Source of the DNA: Agromyces kandeliae
GTDB lineage: Bacteria > Actinomycetota > Actinomycetes > Actinomycetales > Microbacteriaceae
Reading direction: 5' to 3'
DNA length: 64,000 nt
NCBI RefSeq assembly: GCF_009674665.1
Contig: NZ_WKJD01000019.1
Coordinates: forward strand, 62,001 to 126,000
Shown piece after piece: positions 29,795-37,760 of the stretch. The notes below the pieces were generated by a model, which was not told where the DNA came from, searched no databases, and saw only the letters and a program-made list of their open reading frames with translations. Made by a program: the position numbers and the translations under genes. Position 1 is the first letter of the stretch. Every line of letters starts with the position of its first letter.

Positions 29795-29995
29795 CTCCTG
29801 CTGGATCTCGCCGGTTCACGAGGACGGCCGGCTCGTCGAGCCCAACCGCGGTACCACCCCGCTTGCCCCGGCGATGCGGGACCACTCGTTCGTCAGCTGT
29901 GACGGGCTGGACCCGTTCGGTTCTAGTGACGGTGCGGATGCCGTGGCATCCGTTCCGCGTTCTTCCGAAGACTCCCCGGTGATGGCCGGATCGGC
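29795..29995 (-). promoter_or_regulatory. T-box riboswitch (ultrashort stem I, Ile specifier) of ileS
   Basis: On the minus strand the leader holds the T-box core GGGTGGTACCGCGG (complement of 29847-29860), which pairs with the free NCCA end of uncharged tRNA. Upstream is a minimal stem I: CCGG (29986-29989), loop CCAUCA, CCGG (29976-29979). Specifier AUC (Ile) lies in the loop at 29981-29983. This ultrashort stem I is the form described for actinobacterial ileS. The ileS Shine-Dalgarno AGGAG (29795-29799) follows the T-box, so control is probably translational. A GGATGCC/GGCATCC hairpin (29936-29951) lies in the middle of the leader. Confidence 0.9.
29936..29951. repeat. Near-perfect copy of the iterated palindrome (one mismatch) in the ileS leader
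   Basis: GGATGCCGTGGCATCC: 7-bp arms around 2 bases, so it folds as a hairpin in the T-box leader between stem I and the T-box core. Confidence 0.7.
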
Positions 29996-30052
29996 GTCGT
30001 TGCCGTCAATGCTACCGCGCACTCCCCCCGCGTCGCGCGCCGGCACCGACCG

Positions 30053-30403
30053 TCAGCGCCAGGCCGCGCGCACGAGGGCGAGCAGCGCCTCGCGGTCCAC
30101 CCCGTTCAGCTTGGCCTCCTCGACGAGGTCGTGGATGGCGCCGGCCAGCGCGGTGTGGTGGCCGAGTCGCTTCGCGACCGTCGCGCCGCGGCCGGGATGG
30201 AGGTCGATGAACCCCTCGTCCCTGAGGAGCCGATACGCGCGGAGGGCGGTGTTGACGTTGACGCCGACTTGGCCGGCCAGCCCTCGGGCGGGCGGCAGGC
30301 GCTCGCCGAACCCGATCCGCCCGTCGACGATCGCGGCGCGGAGGCCTGCGGCGAGCCGTTCGAAGATCGGCCCGGGGCCGTCGGGGTCGATCGTGATCCG
30401 CAC
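30053..30403 (-). CDS. GntR family regulator, YtrA-like
   Basis: 116 aa. N-terminal GntR winged helix (about 10-72: P-I-F-E-R-L-A, then R-L-P-P-A-R-G-L-A, N-V-N-T-A-L-R-A-Y and G-R-G-A-T-V). Only a short helical tail (about 75-116) follows instead of a large effector domain, which is the YtrA subgroup. GTG start, with TAGCAT exactly 6 bases upstream, indicating a leaderless mRNA. It diverges from the MFS transporter gene across 90 bases, so it probably regulates itself and the transporter. Confidence 0.9.
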   Translation of the reverse strand: MRITIDPDGPGPIFERLAAGLRAAIVDGRIGFGERLPPARGLAGQVGVNVNTALRAYRLLRDEGFIDLHPGRGATVAKRLGHHTALAGAIHDLVEEAKLNGVDREALLALVRAAWR

Positions 30404-30493
30404 CGGCCGATGCTAGCACTTGCGATACTCGATATAGCACATCTGTCGCATTTGGCTTGTCGAGGCATCCGCTCGCTGTCAGGATGGCTCCCC
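30404..30493. promoter_or_regulatory. Overlapping divergent promoters and operator candidate, gntR / MFS
   Basis: 90 bases, unusually AT-rich for this window. Plus strand: extended -10 TGCGATACT (30421-30429) for the transporter. Minus strand: TAGCAT (complement of 30410-30415) for gntR. Between and around them are TGCTA (30411-30415) with TAGCA (30435-30439), and TGCGA (30421-30425) with TCGCA (30446-30450), as dyad candidates for the GntR protein. Confidence 0.5.
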
Positions 30494-31834
30494 GTGACCA
30501 CCGAAGCCCCATCCCCCGCTTCCCTTCCCGCCTCGTCGTCGCCGGTCCGGCGCGTCGCCTGGGCGTCCATGATCGGCACGTCGCTCGAGTCGTTCGACTT
30601 CTACGTGTTCGCGTACTTCAGCGCCTACTTCATCGGACCGCTGTTCTTCGACCCGCTCGGGCAGTTCGGCGGCACGCTCGCCGCGTTCGCCACGATCGGC
30701 GTCGCGTTCGTCGTCCGCCCGCTCGGCGCCGCGATCTTCGGCCACATGGGCGACCGGTTGGGCCGACGCGCGACCCTGCTCTGGACGATCGGCATCATGG
30801 GCGTCGCGACCGGCCTCATCGGCCTGCTCCCGACGTACGCGCAGGCCGGATGGCTCGGCGCAGTGCTGCTCGTCCTGCTGCGCGTGGCGCAGGGCCTCTC
30901 GCTCGGCGGCGAGTGGGGCGGGTCGATCCTGCTCGCGACCGAGCACTCCAGCCCCGTCAAGCGCGCCTTCTACGCGGCGGTGCCGCAACTCGGCTCACCC
31001 GTGGGCTCGATCCTCTCCGCCGTCGTGTTCATCGTGATGACGCTCGCTCTGCCGGCCGAGGAGCTCGCGGCGTGGGGTTGGCGCATCCCGTTCCTCCTCG
31101 CGATCCCGCTCCTGGCCGTCTCGCTCTACCTCCGCCTGACCATCGACGAGACGCCCGTCTTCAAGGCCGTCGTCTCCGAGCAGCGACGCGACCGCGTGCC
31201 GTTCGCCACGATGTTCCGCGCGCAGCCGACCGCGCTCCTCATCGCGTTCGGCGCGGCACTGCTCGGCATCGGCTCTTACTCGTTGATGAACACGTACACG
31301 ATCAACTACGGCGTGACGACGCTCGGATTCAGCTTCCAGGACCTGCTCGTCGCCACGACGATCGGCGGACTCCTGCAGCTCGTGACCATCCCGCTCTTCG
31401 GATGGTGGGCGACCCGCATCGGCTCCGCGCGGGTCGTCGCCTACGGCGCCCTCGGCACGCTGCTCATCACGTTCCCGATGTACTGGCTGCTGCAGTTCTC
31501 GAGCTTCCCGGTGCTCGTCGGCACGATGATCGTCGGCGGAATCCTCCCGACCATGTCGTGGGCCGCACTCGGCGGGCTCATGAACGACCTGTTCGCCGAC
31601 CACTACCGGTACTCGGCGCTCTCTGTGGCCTACGCGGTCGCGGCGGCGGTGAGCGGGTTCATCCCGCTCGTGACGACGCTGCTCGGCGAGTCGACCGGAT
31701 ACGTCTGGTGGCACCCCGGCGTCGTCCTCGCGCTGCTCTCCGCGATCACGCTGGTCTCGGCGTGGGCGGCGAACCGCGTCCGACACGCGCCGATCTCCGA
31801 GGACGGCCGCGAGGTCCAGCCCGCAGCCGTCTGA
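30494..31834 (+). CDS. MFS transporter, metabolite:H+ symporter (MHS) type
   Basis: 446 aa from GTG 30494. About twelve membrane helices. Typical MHS features: G-T-S-L-E-S-F-D-F-Y-V-F in TM1 (about 28-39), the MFS loop motif G-D-R-L-G-R-R (about 93-99), and Q-G-L-S-L-G-G-E-W-G-G (about 136-146). This family imports organic acids, betaines or shikimate with protons; the substrate cannot be read from sequence. An AGGA at 30481 may serve as ribosome site. An open frame continues upstream to 30131 but overlaps the gntR gene. It is followed by a terminator made of GGATGCC arms. Confidence 0.9.
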   Translation: MTTEAPSPASLPASSSPVRRVAWASMIGTSLESFDFYVFAYFSAYFIGPLFFDPLGQFGGTLAAFATIGVAFVVRPLGAAIFGHMGDRLGRRATLLWTIGIMGVATGLIGLLPTYAQAGWLGAVLLVLLRVAQGLSLGGEWGGSILLATEHSSPVKRAFYAAVPQLGSPVGSILSAVVFIVMTLALPAEELAAWGWRIPFLLAIPLLAVSLYLRLTIDETPVFKAVVSEQRRDRVPFATMFRAQPTALLIAFGAALLGIGSYSLMNTYTINYGVTTLGFSFQDLLVATTIGGLLQLVTIPLFGWWATRIGSARVVAYGALGTLLITFPMYWLLQFSSFPVLVGTMIVGGILPTMSWAALGGLMNDLFADHYRYSALSVAYAVAAAVSGFIPLVTTLLGESTGYVWWHPGVVLALLSAITLVSAWAANRVRHAPISEDGREVQPAAV

Positions 31835-31872
31835 GCTCCCAGGCGATCGTGCTCCAGTCGCCCGAGGTCCGG

Positions 31873-31909
31873 GGGCGGATGCCGCGGCGCGAGCTCGCGG
31901 CATCCGCCC
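31873..31909 (+). terminator. Terminator of MFS gene built from GGATGCC repeats
   Basis: Perfect 14-bp stem (31873-31886 with 31896-31909) 39 bases after the stop. Arms contain GGATGCCGC and GCGGCATCC in inverted orientation, as at 24117-24157. Confidence 0.8.
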
Positions 31910-32048
31910 TCGGCCCGCCTCGACGCCACGGCACGCCGACCCGCATCCCCGCAGGTCACGGCGGATTCCCCCGACTCCGGTAGGCTGGACTGTCGCATAT
32001 TCAGGCACCCCAGTGGACTCGGTGCCGCACATACCGAACCGGAGCATC

Positions 32049-34643
32049 ATGACCGACACCGCGCGCATCCCCGACAAGCCCGCTCTCGAGGGCCTCGAAT
32101 CCAAGTGGGGCGGCGTCTGGGAGACCGAGGGGACCTACCGGTTCGAGCGCGAGGGGGCGACCCGCGAGGGCATCTACTCGATCGACACGCCGCCGCCCAC
32201 GGCCTCCGGCTCGCTGCACATCGGCCACGTCTTCTCCTACACGCACACCGACGTCATGGCGCGCTTCCAGCGCATGCGCGGCAAGCACGTGTTCTACCCG
32301 ATGGGCTGGGACGACAACGGCCTGCCCACCGAGCGCCGAGTGCAGAACTACTACGGCGTGCGCTGCGACCCGACCCTGCCGTACGAGCCCGACTTCACGC
32401 CGCCGTTCGAGGGCGGCGAGGGCAAGAGCGTCAAGGCCGCCGACCAGAAGCCGATCAGCCGCCGCAACTTCATCGAGCTGTGCGAGCGGCTCACCGTCGA
32501 GGACGAGCAGCAGTTCGAGGCGCTCTGGCGCCAGCTCGGCCTCTCGGTCGACTGGACCCAGACCTACCGCACCATCGCCGACGAGGCGCTGTTCACGTCG
32601 CAGCTCGCATTCGTCCGCAACGTCGAGCGCGGCGAGGCCTACCAGGCCCTCGCGCCGACGCTCTGGGACGTCACCTTCCGCACTGCCGTCGCGCAGGCCG
32701 AGCTCGAGGACCGCGAGCAGCCGGGCCACTACCACCGGGTGGCGTTCGCCAAGCCCGACGGCGGCCACGTCGAGATCGAGACGAGCCGTCCCGAGCTGAT
32801 CCCCGCGTGCGTCGCGCTGGTGGCGCACCCGGATGACGAGCGGTACCAGCCGCTGTTCGGCACGACCGTGACCACGCCCGTCTTCGGCGTCGAGGTGCCC
32901 GTCGTCGCGCACCACCTCGCCCAGAAGGACAAGGGCACCGGCATCGCCATGATCTGCACCTTCGGCGACGTGACCGACGTGGTGTGGTGGCGCGAGCTCG
33001 ACCTGCCGAACCGCGCGATCATCGGCTTCGACGGCCGCATCATCGCCGAGGCGCCCGACGCGATCACCACCGAGGCCGGCCGCGAGGCGTACGCGAAGCT
33101 CGCGGGCAAGACCGCGTTCTCGGCCAAGCAGGCCGTCGTGGAGCTGCTCCGCGAGTCCGGCGACCTCCTCGCCGACCCGAAGGCGATCACCCACCCGGTG
33201 AAGTTCTTCGAGAAGGGCGACCGCCCGCTCGAGATCGTCTCGACCCGCCAGTGGTACGTCGTGAACGGCGCGCGCGACGAAGCGCTGAAGGACCGCCTGC
33301 TGGAGCGCGGACGCCAGATCGGATGGCACCCCGACTTCATGCGCGTGCGCTACGAGAACTGGGTCGGCGGGCTCTCGGGCGACTGGCTCATCTCGCGGCA
33401 GCGCTTCTTCGGCGTGCCGATCCCCGTCTGGTACCCGATCGACGCCCAGGGCGACCCCGTGTTCGACGAGCCCATCGTCGCCACGCGCGAGATGCTCCCC
33501 GTCGACCCGTCCTCGACGGCGGCGCCCGGCTACGACGAGTCGCAGCGCGGGCAGGCCGGCGGCTTCGTCGGCGAGCACGACGTCATGGACACCTGGGCCA
33601 CCTCATCGCTCACCCCGCAGCTCGCGGGCGGCTGGGAGCGCGACCCCGAGCTCTTCGACCTCGTCTTCCCCTATTCGCTTCGCCCGCAGGGCCAGGACAT
33701 CATCCGCACGTGGCTCTTCTCCACCGCCCTGCGCGCCGAGCTCGAGCACGGCGTCGCCCCGTGGTCGAACGCCGCGGTCTCCGGCTTCATCGTCGACCCC
33801 GACCGCAAGAAGATGTCGAAGTCGAAGGGCAACGTCGTCACGCCTGCGGGCCTGCTGGACCAGCACGGCGCCGACGCGGTGCGCTACTGGGCGGCGTCCT
33901 CGCGCCTCGGCACCGATGCCGCGTTCGACCCGCAGAACCCGACGCAGGTGAAGATCGGCCGGCGCCTCGCCATCAAGGTACTGAACGCCGCGAAGTTCAT
34001 CCTCGGCTTCGAGGGCGCAGCGGATGCCGCCGTGACCGTGCCCGTCGATCGCAGCATGCTCGCCGGACTCGCGACCGTCGTCGACCAGGCGACGCGCGCG
34101 CTCGAGTCCTACGACCACGCGCGCGCCCTCGAGGTCTCGGAGACGTTCTTCTGGACGTTCTGCGACGACTACCTCGAACTCGTGAAGGAGCGCGCGTACG
34201 GTGAGGCGAGCGCCGAGCAGGCCTCGGCCGTCGCCGCGCTCAAGACCGCGCTCAGCGTGCTGCTGCGCCTGTTCGCGCCGGTGATCCCGTACGCCGCGGA
34301 AGAGGCCTGGAGCTGGTCGAACCCCGGATCGGTGCACGTGGCCGACTGGCCGGCCGTCGACGAGCTCGCCGCGCGCGGCGAGGCCGGGGTCGAGCTGCTC
34401 GAGCTCGCGAGCCTCGCACTCACCGGCATCCGTCGCGCGAAGACCGACGCGAAGGCCTCGCAGAAGACCCCGGTCGCGAGCGCCGTCATCGCCGCCCCCG
34501 CCGCGGCGACCGCCCTCCTCGCCTCGGCCGAGGGCGACCTGCGCGCCGTCGGACGCATCGCCGACCTGGGCTTCGAGGAGGCCGAGGTGCTGCAGGTGCG
34601 CGACGTCGTGCTCGAGGTTCCGAGGGAGGAGGCGAGCGCATGA
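32049..34643 (+). CDS. valS: Valyl-tRNA synthetase
   Basis: 864 aa. HIGH motif as SLHIGH (about residues 53-58), KMSKS as K-K-M-S-K-S-K-G-N (about 587-595), and W-D-D-N-G-L-P-T-E-R (about 86-95). A CP1 editing domain lies between the halves. A long C-terminal coiled-coil tail is not evident. It charges tRNA-Val. ATG 32049 with GGAGC upstream; a TAGGCT -10 candidate lies at 31981-31986. No T-box motif is seen in this leader, in contrast to ileS. The stop overlaps the GNAT gene start. Confidence 0.96.
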   Translation: MTDTARIPDKPALEGLESKWGGVWETEGTYRFEREGATREGIYSIDTPPPTASGSLHIGHVFSYTHTDVMARFQRMRGKHVFYPMGWDDNGLPTERRVQNYYGVRCDPTLPYEPDFTPPFEGGEGKSVKAADQKPISRRNFIELCERLTVEDEQQFEALWRQLGLSVDWTQTYRTIADEALFTSQLAFVRNVERGEAYQALAPTLWDVTFRTAVAQAELEDREQPGHYHRVAFAKPDGGHVEIETSRPELIPACVALVAHPDDERYQPLFGTTVTTPVFGVEVPVVAHHLAQKDKGTGIAMICTFGDVTDVVWWRELDLPNRAIIGFDGRIIAEAPDAITTEAGREAYAKLAGKTAFSAKQAVVELLRESGDLLADPKAITHPVKFFEKGDRPLEIVSTRQWYVVNGARDEALKDRLLERGRQIGWHPDFMRVRYENWVGGLSGDWLISRQRFFGVPIPVWYPIDAQGDPVFDEPIVATREMLPVDPSSTAAPGYDESQRGQAGGFVGEHDVMDTWATSSLTPQLAGGWERDPELFDLVFPYSLRPQGQDIIRTWLFSTALRAELEHGVAPWSNAAVSGFIVDPDRKKMSKSKGNVVTPAGLLDQHGADAVRYWAASSRLGTDAAFDPQNPTQVKIGRRLAIKVLNAAKFILGFEGAADAAVTVPVDRSMLAGLATVVDQATRALESYDHARALEVSETFFWTFCDDYLELVKERAYGEASAEQASAVAALKTALSVLLRLFAPVIPYAAEEAWSWSNPGSVHVADWPAVDELAARGEAGVELLELASLALTGIRRAKTDAKASQKTPVASAVIAAPAAATALLASAEGDLRAVGRIADLGFEEAEVLQVRDVVLEVPREEASA

Positions 34644-35086
34644 GCGTGAGCGTGCGGGACGTCGCGGACAACGACTTCTTCGCCTGGCTGCCCCTGTTCG
34701 ACGCGTACTGCGCGGGCCGTGGCCGCCGGCTCGACGACACCAAGGCCCTCATCGTGTGGAGCTGGATCCAGGACCCGCGGAACGCACTGCGCGCTGCGGT
34801 CGCGGTCGACGACGAGGGCATCCTCGTCGGCCTCGTGCACGCGCATCCCGAGCCGCGCACCGTCGACGCGAGCACCGGCATCGTCGTCGACGACCTCTAC
34901 GTCGTCGAGGCGCACCGCGGGAACGGCGTCGCCGGCAGGCTCCTCGAACGCGTCCGCGCGCTGGCGGGCGAGCTCCGCGCGACGCGCCTCACCTGGGCCA
35001 CCGACCCCGGTGACGTCGACGGGCTGCGCCTCTCCGACGAGATCGCCCGGCGCTCCCCCGAGATCGTGTTCGAGATGGAGATCTGA
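34640..35086 (+). CDS. GNAT family N-acetyltransferase
   Basis: 148 aa. GNAT fold with the acetyl-CoA loop R-G-N-G-V-A-G-R-L-L (about 93-102, the Q/R-x-x-G-x-G/A motif) after the beta4 strand I-V-V-D-D-L-Y-V. The acceptor is unknown. ATGA overlap with valS upstream and TGATG overlap with the 76-aa gene downstream, so it is made with ValS. Confidence 0.88.
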   Translation: MSVSVRDVADNDFFAWLPLFDAYCAGRGRRLDDTKALIVWSWIQDPRNALRAAVAVDDEGILVGLVHAHPEPRTVDASTGIVVDDLYVVEAHRGNGVAGRLLERVRALAGELRATRLTWATDPGDVDGLRLSDEIARRSPEIVFEMEI

Positions 35087-35316
35087 TGCAGCTGGGCACA
35101 CGTTGGGCCTTCGGCGACGAGCCGCCGCGATCCGTGCCGATGGAGCTGCGTCCCGGCATCGCCGCGGCGGAGTCCGGCACCCCCGACGGCGCCGGCCGCC
35201 ATTGGACGCTCACCTGGCTGGAGGGCCGGCCGATCGCCGAGCTCGACGACGGCACGGTCGTGACGCTGGAGCACTCGAGCGGCGGCGCCGCGGACGACGA
35301 CGGCGACGACTGGTAG
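35086..35316 (+). CDS. Small hypothetical protein (76 aa)
   Basis: MQLGTRWAFGDEPP at its start, then H-W-T-L-T-W-L-E-G-R-P-I-A-E-L-D-D-G-T-V-V-T-L (about 43-65), which reads as two beta strands, and an acidic end (D-D-D-G-D-D-W). TGATG overlap with the acetyltransferase gene. Similar short proteins follow valS in related genomes, as I recall, but no function is known. Confidence 0.75.
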   Translation: MQLGTRWAFGDEPPRSVPMELRPGIAAAESGTPDGAGRHWTLTWLEGRPIAELDDGTVVTLEHSSGGAADDDGDDW

Positions 35317-35338
35317 CCCGTCGGCCTGAGCCCGGCAC

Positions 35339-36160
35339 CTACGCGCGCGCGAGGATCTCGCCGTGCGGCATGAGGAACCAGCCGTCGGGATCCGAGGCCC
35401 AGCGGCTCCACGCGGACGAGATCGCCTCGAGTTCCGCGTGGGACGCGTGCCCGGATTCGATCGCATGCGCCGCGAAGGTGGAGTGCAGCGCGCGCTCCGC
35501 CCAGTTGCCGCCCCACCACTCGCGATCGCGGTTCGACGAGAACACCCACACGGACCCGCTCGCCTCGACGTCGGCGAAGCCCGCCGCCCGCGCCCAGCGC
35601 GTGAGGTGCCTCCCGGCGTTACCGTCGCCGCCGTTCCAGGCGCAGATGAGCTCGTTCAACTCGCGCCAGCGTGCGAGCTCTGGTGACTCCGGGCTCCAGA
35701 TCACGCCGCCGTAGTCCACGTCGCGGGCGGCCACCATTCCGCCCGGCCGCAGCACGCGGCGGAACTCGCGCAGCGCGTCGACCGGACGAGCCAGGTGCTG
35801 CAGCACCTGGTGCGCATGGACGACGTCGAACACCCCGTCGGGGAAGTCGAGGCGGTAGGCGTCCCCCGTGCGGAACTCCGCGTTGGGGACGCCCTCGCTC
35901 TGGGCGAGTCCCTGGGCTCGCGCGACGACCTCGGCGGACGCGTCCACGCCGACGGCCTTCCCCGGTCGGACCCGGCGGGCGAGGTCGAGCGTGATCGTGC
36001 CGGGGCCGCTCCCGATGTCGAGCACCCGCATCCCCTCGCGGAGGTGCGGCGCGAGGTAGGCCGCCGAGTTCTCGACCGTGCGCCACTCGTGCACTCGGAG
36101 GACGCTCTCGTGGTGGCCGTGCATGTACGCGTCGCGGGCGGACGCGGCCGTTCCCTGCAT
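35339..36160 (-). CDS. Class I SAM-dependent methyltransferase
   Basis: 273 aa. Motif I V-L-D-I-G-S-G-P-G-T-I (about 46-56), D75 region A-V-G-V-D-A-S-A, motif II-IV F-D-V-V-H-A-H-Q-V-L-Q-H-L (about 111-123) and post-I R-P-G-G-M-V-A-A-R-D (about 138-147): UbiE/Methyltransf_11/25 type. The substrate is unknown. It stands alone between convergent and co-directional genes. ATG 36160 with TAGGCT exactly 6 bases upstream: leaderless. Confidence 0.9.
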   Translation of the reverse strand: MQGTAASARDAYMHGHHESVLRVHEWRTVENSAAYLAPHLREGMRVLDIGSGPGTITLDLARRVRPGKAVGVDASAEVVARAQGLAQSEGVPNAEFRTGDAYRLDFPDGVFDVVHAHQVLQHLARPVDALREFRRVLRPGGMVAARDVDYGGVIWSPESPELARWRELNELICAWNGGDGNAGRHLTRWARAAGFADVEASGSVWVFSSNRDREWWGGNWAERALHSTFAAHAIESGHASHAELEAISSAWSRWASDPDGWFLMPHGEILARA

Positions 36161-36166
36161 GCCCCG

Positions 36167-36172
36167 AGCCTA
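36167..36172 (-). promoter_or_regulatory. -10 hexamer for leaderless methyltransferase gene
   Basis: TAGGCT (minus strand), 6 bases before the ATG at 36160. Confidence 0.5.
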
Positions 36173-36209
36173 TTCCTCGACGGGCCCGGACACGCCGGGG
36201 GAACCGAAA

Positions 36210-36233
36210 GGGAGGCCCCTTCCGGGACCTCCC
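36210..36233 (-). terminator. Terminator of the SUF operon
   Basis: 10-bp stem (36210-36219 with 36224-36233, one G-U pair), GGAA tetraloop on the transcribed strand, followed by CTTTCGG; 16 bases after the SufT-like stop. Confidence 0.75.
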
Positions 36234-36248
36234 TCGACGATGTGCGGT

Positions 36249-36578
36249 TCAGATCGCGAAGCCGAGCGCACGCATCATGTCGCGTCCGTCGTCCGTGATC
36301 CGCTCGGGACCCCACGGCGGCATCCACACCCAGTTGATGCGGAACCGTTCGACGGTGCCGTCGAGCGCCTCGGCGGTCTGCTCCTCGATGACGTCGGTCA
36401 GCGGGCAGCCCGCGCTGGTCAGGGTCATGTTGACGACGAGGGCGTCGTTCTCGTCGTCCCAGTTCAGGTCGTAGATGAGGCCCAGATCGACGATGTTGAC
36501 GCCCAGCTCGGGGTCGACGACATCCTTCAGCGCCTCGCTGATCTGGTCGTAGCGCTCGGGTGCGAGTGAGGTGACCAT
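36249..36578 (-). CDS. sufT: MIP18/DUF59 Fe-S assembly factor (SufT-like)
   Basis: 109 aa. DUF59 family: A-L-K-D-V-V-D-P-E-L-G-V-N-I-V-D-L-G (about 16-33), then T-S-A-G-C-P-L-T-D (about 55-63) with the family cysteine, and W-x-P-P-W-G-P-E-R-I (about 87-96). Members help deliver Fe-S clusters. It ends the SUF cluster, 19 bases after sufC, yet has its own TAGGCT -10 exactly 6 bases before the ATG, so it is probably also transcribed separately as a leaderless mRNA. Confidence 0.88.
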   Translation of the reverse strand: MVTSLAPERYDQISEALKDVVDPELGVNIVDLGLIYDLNWDDENDALVVNMTLTSAGCPLTDVIEEQTAEALDGTVERFRINWVWMPPWGPERITDDGRDMMRALGFAI

Positions 36579-36584
36579 GCGTCC

Positions 36585-36590
36585 AGCCTA
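36585..36590 (-). promoter_or_regulatory. -10 hexamer for leaderless sufT-like gene
   Basis: TAGGCT then GGACGC then ATG, the same 15 bases as at the proA start. It overlaps the region just before the sufC stop. Confidence 0.5.
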
Positions 36591-36597
36591 CGCCCGA

Positions 36598-37365
<768 letters not shown>

Positions 37366-37432
37366 GGTGATTCGGTGTCTCTTTCGGTTCGTGTCCGGCC
37401 GCGCGGGCCGGGAGTTCATGGGAGTTCGGAGG

Positions 37433-37759
37433 TCAGACGGCGAGCTTCACCGCGGGATCGATGAAGACGCCCCCGTCGGTGATCTCGACCTGGTACACGG
37501 GAACGGGCTCGTACGCCGGCAGCGTGAGCGGCTTTCCCGTCAGGAGGGAGAACTTCGAGCCATGGGCCCAGCACTCGAGCGTGTCGTCCTCGACGAACCC
37601 CTCCGACAGCGAGATGTCGCCGTGGGTGCAGGTGTCGCCGATCGCGAAGACGTCTCCGGCGGAGTCCTTCACGACCGCGATAGGCACGCCGTCCACGACG
37701 AACTTCTGCGCCTCATTGACGGCGAGGTCGTCGACCCCGCACACGCGAGTGGATGCCAC
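37433..37759 (-). CDS. Rieske-type ferredoxin of the SUF cluster
   Basis: 108 aa. Rieske [2Fe-2S] ligands C44-T-H46 and C63-W-A-H66 (C-x-H ... C-x-x-H). GTG start at 37759, one base after the sufD stop, so coupled to it. Rieske proteins between sufD and sufC are common in actinobacterial SUF operons and are thought to supply electrons for cluster assembly; this role is inferred. It resembles non-heme oxygenase ferredoxin subunits. Confidence 0.92.
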   Translation of the reverse strand: MASTRVCGVDDLAVNEAQKFVVDGVPIAVVKDSAGDVFAIGDTCTHGDISLSEGFVEDDTLECWAHGSKFSLLTGKPLTLPAYEPVPVYQVEITDGGVFIDPAVKLAV

Positions 37760-37760
37760 G

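Noticed and set aside
31835-32048. Possible T-box before valS
   Set aside because: No GGTGGTACC-type core or specifier hairpin; only the MFS terminator and a TAGGCT -10 candidate are present.
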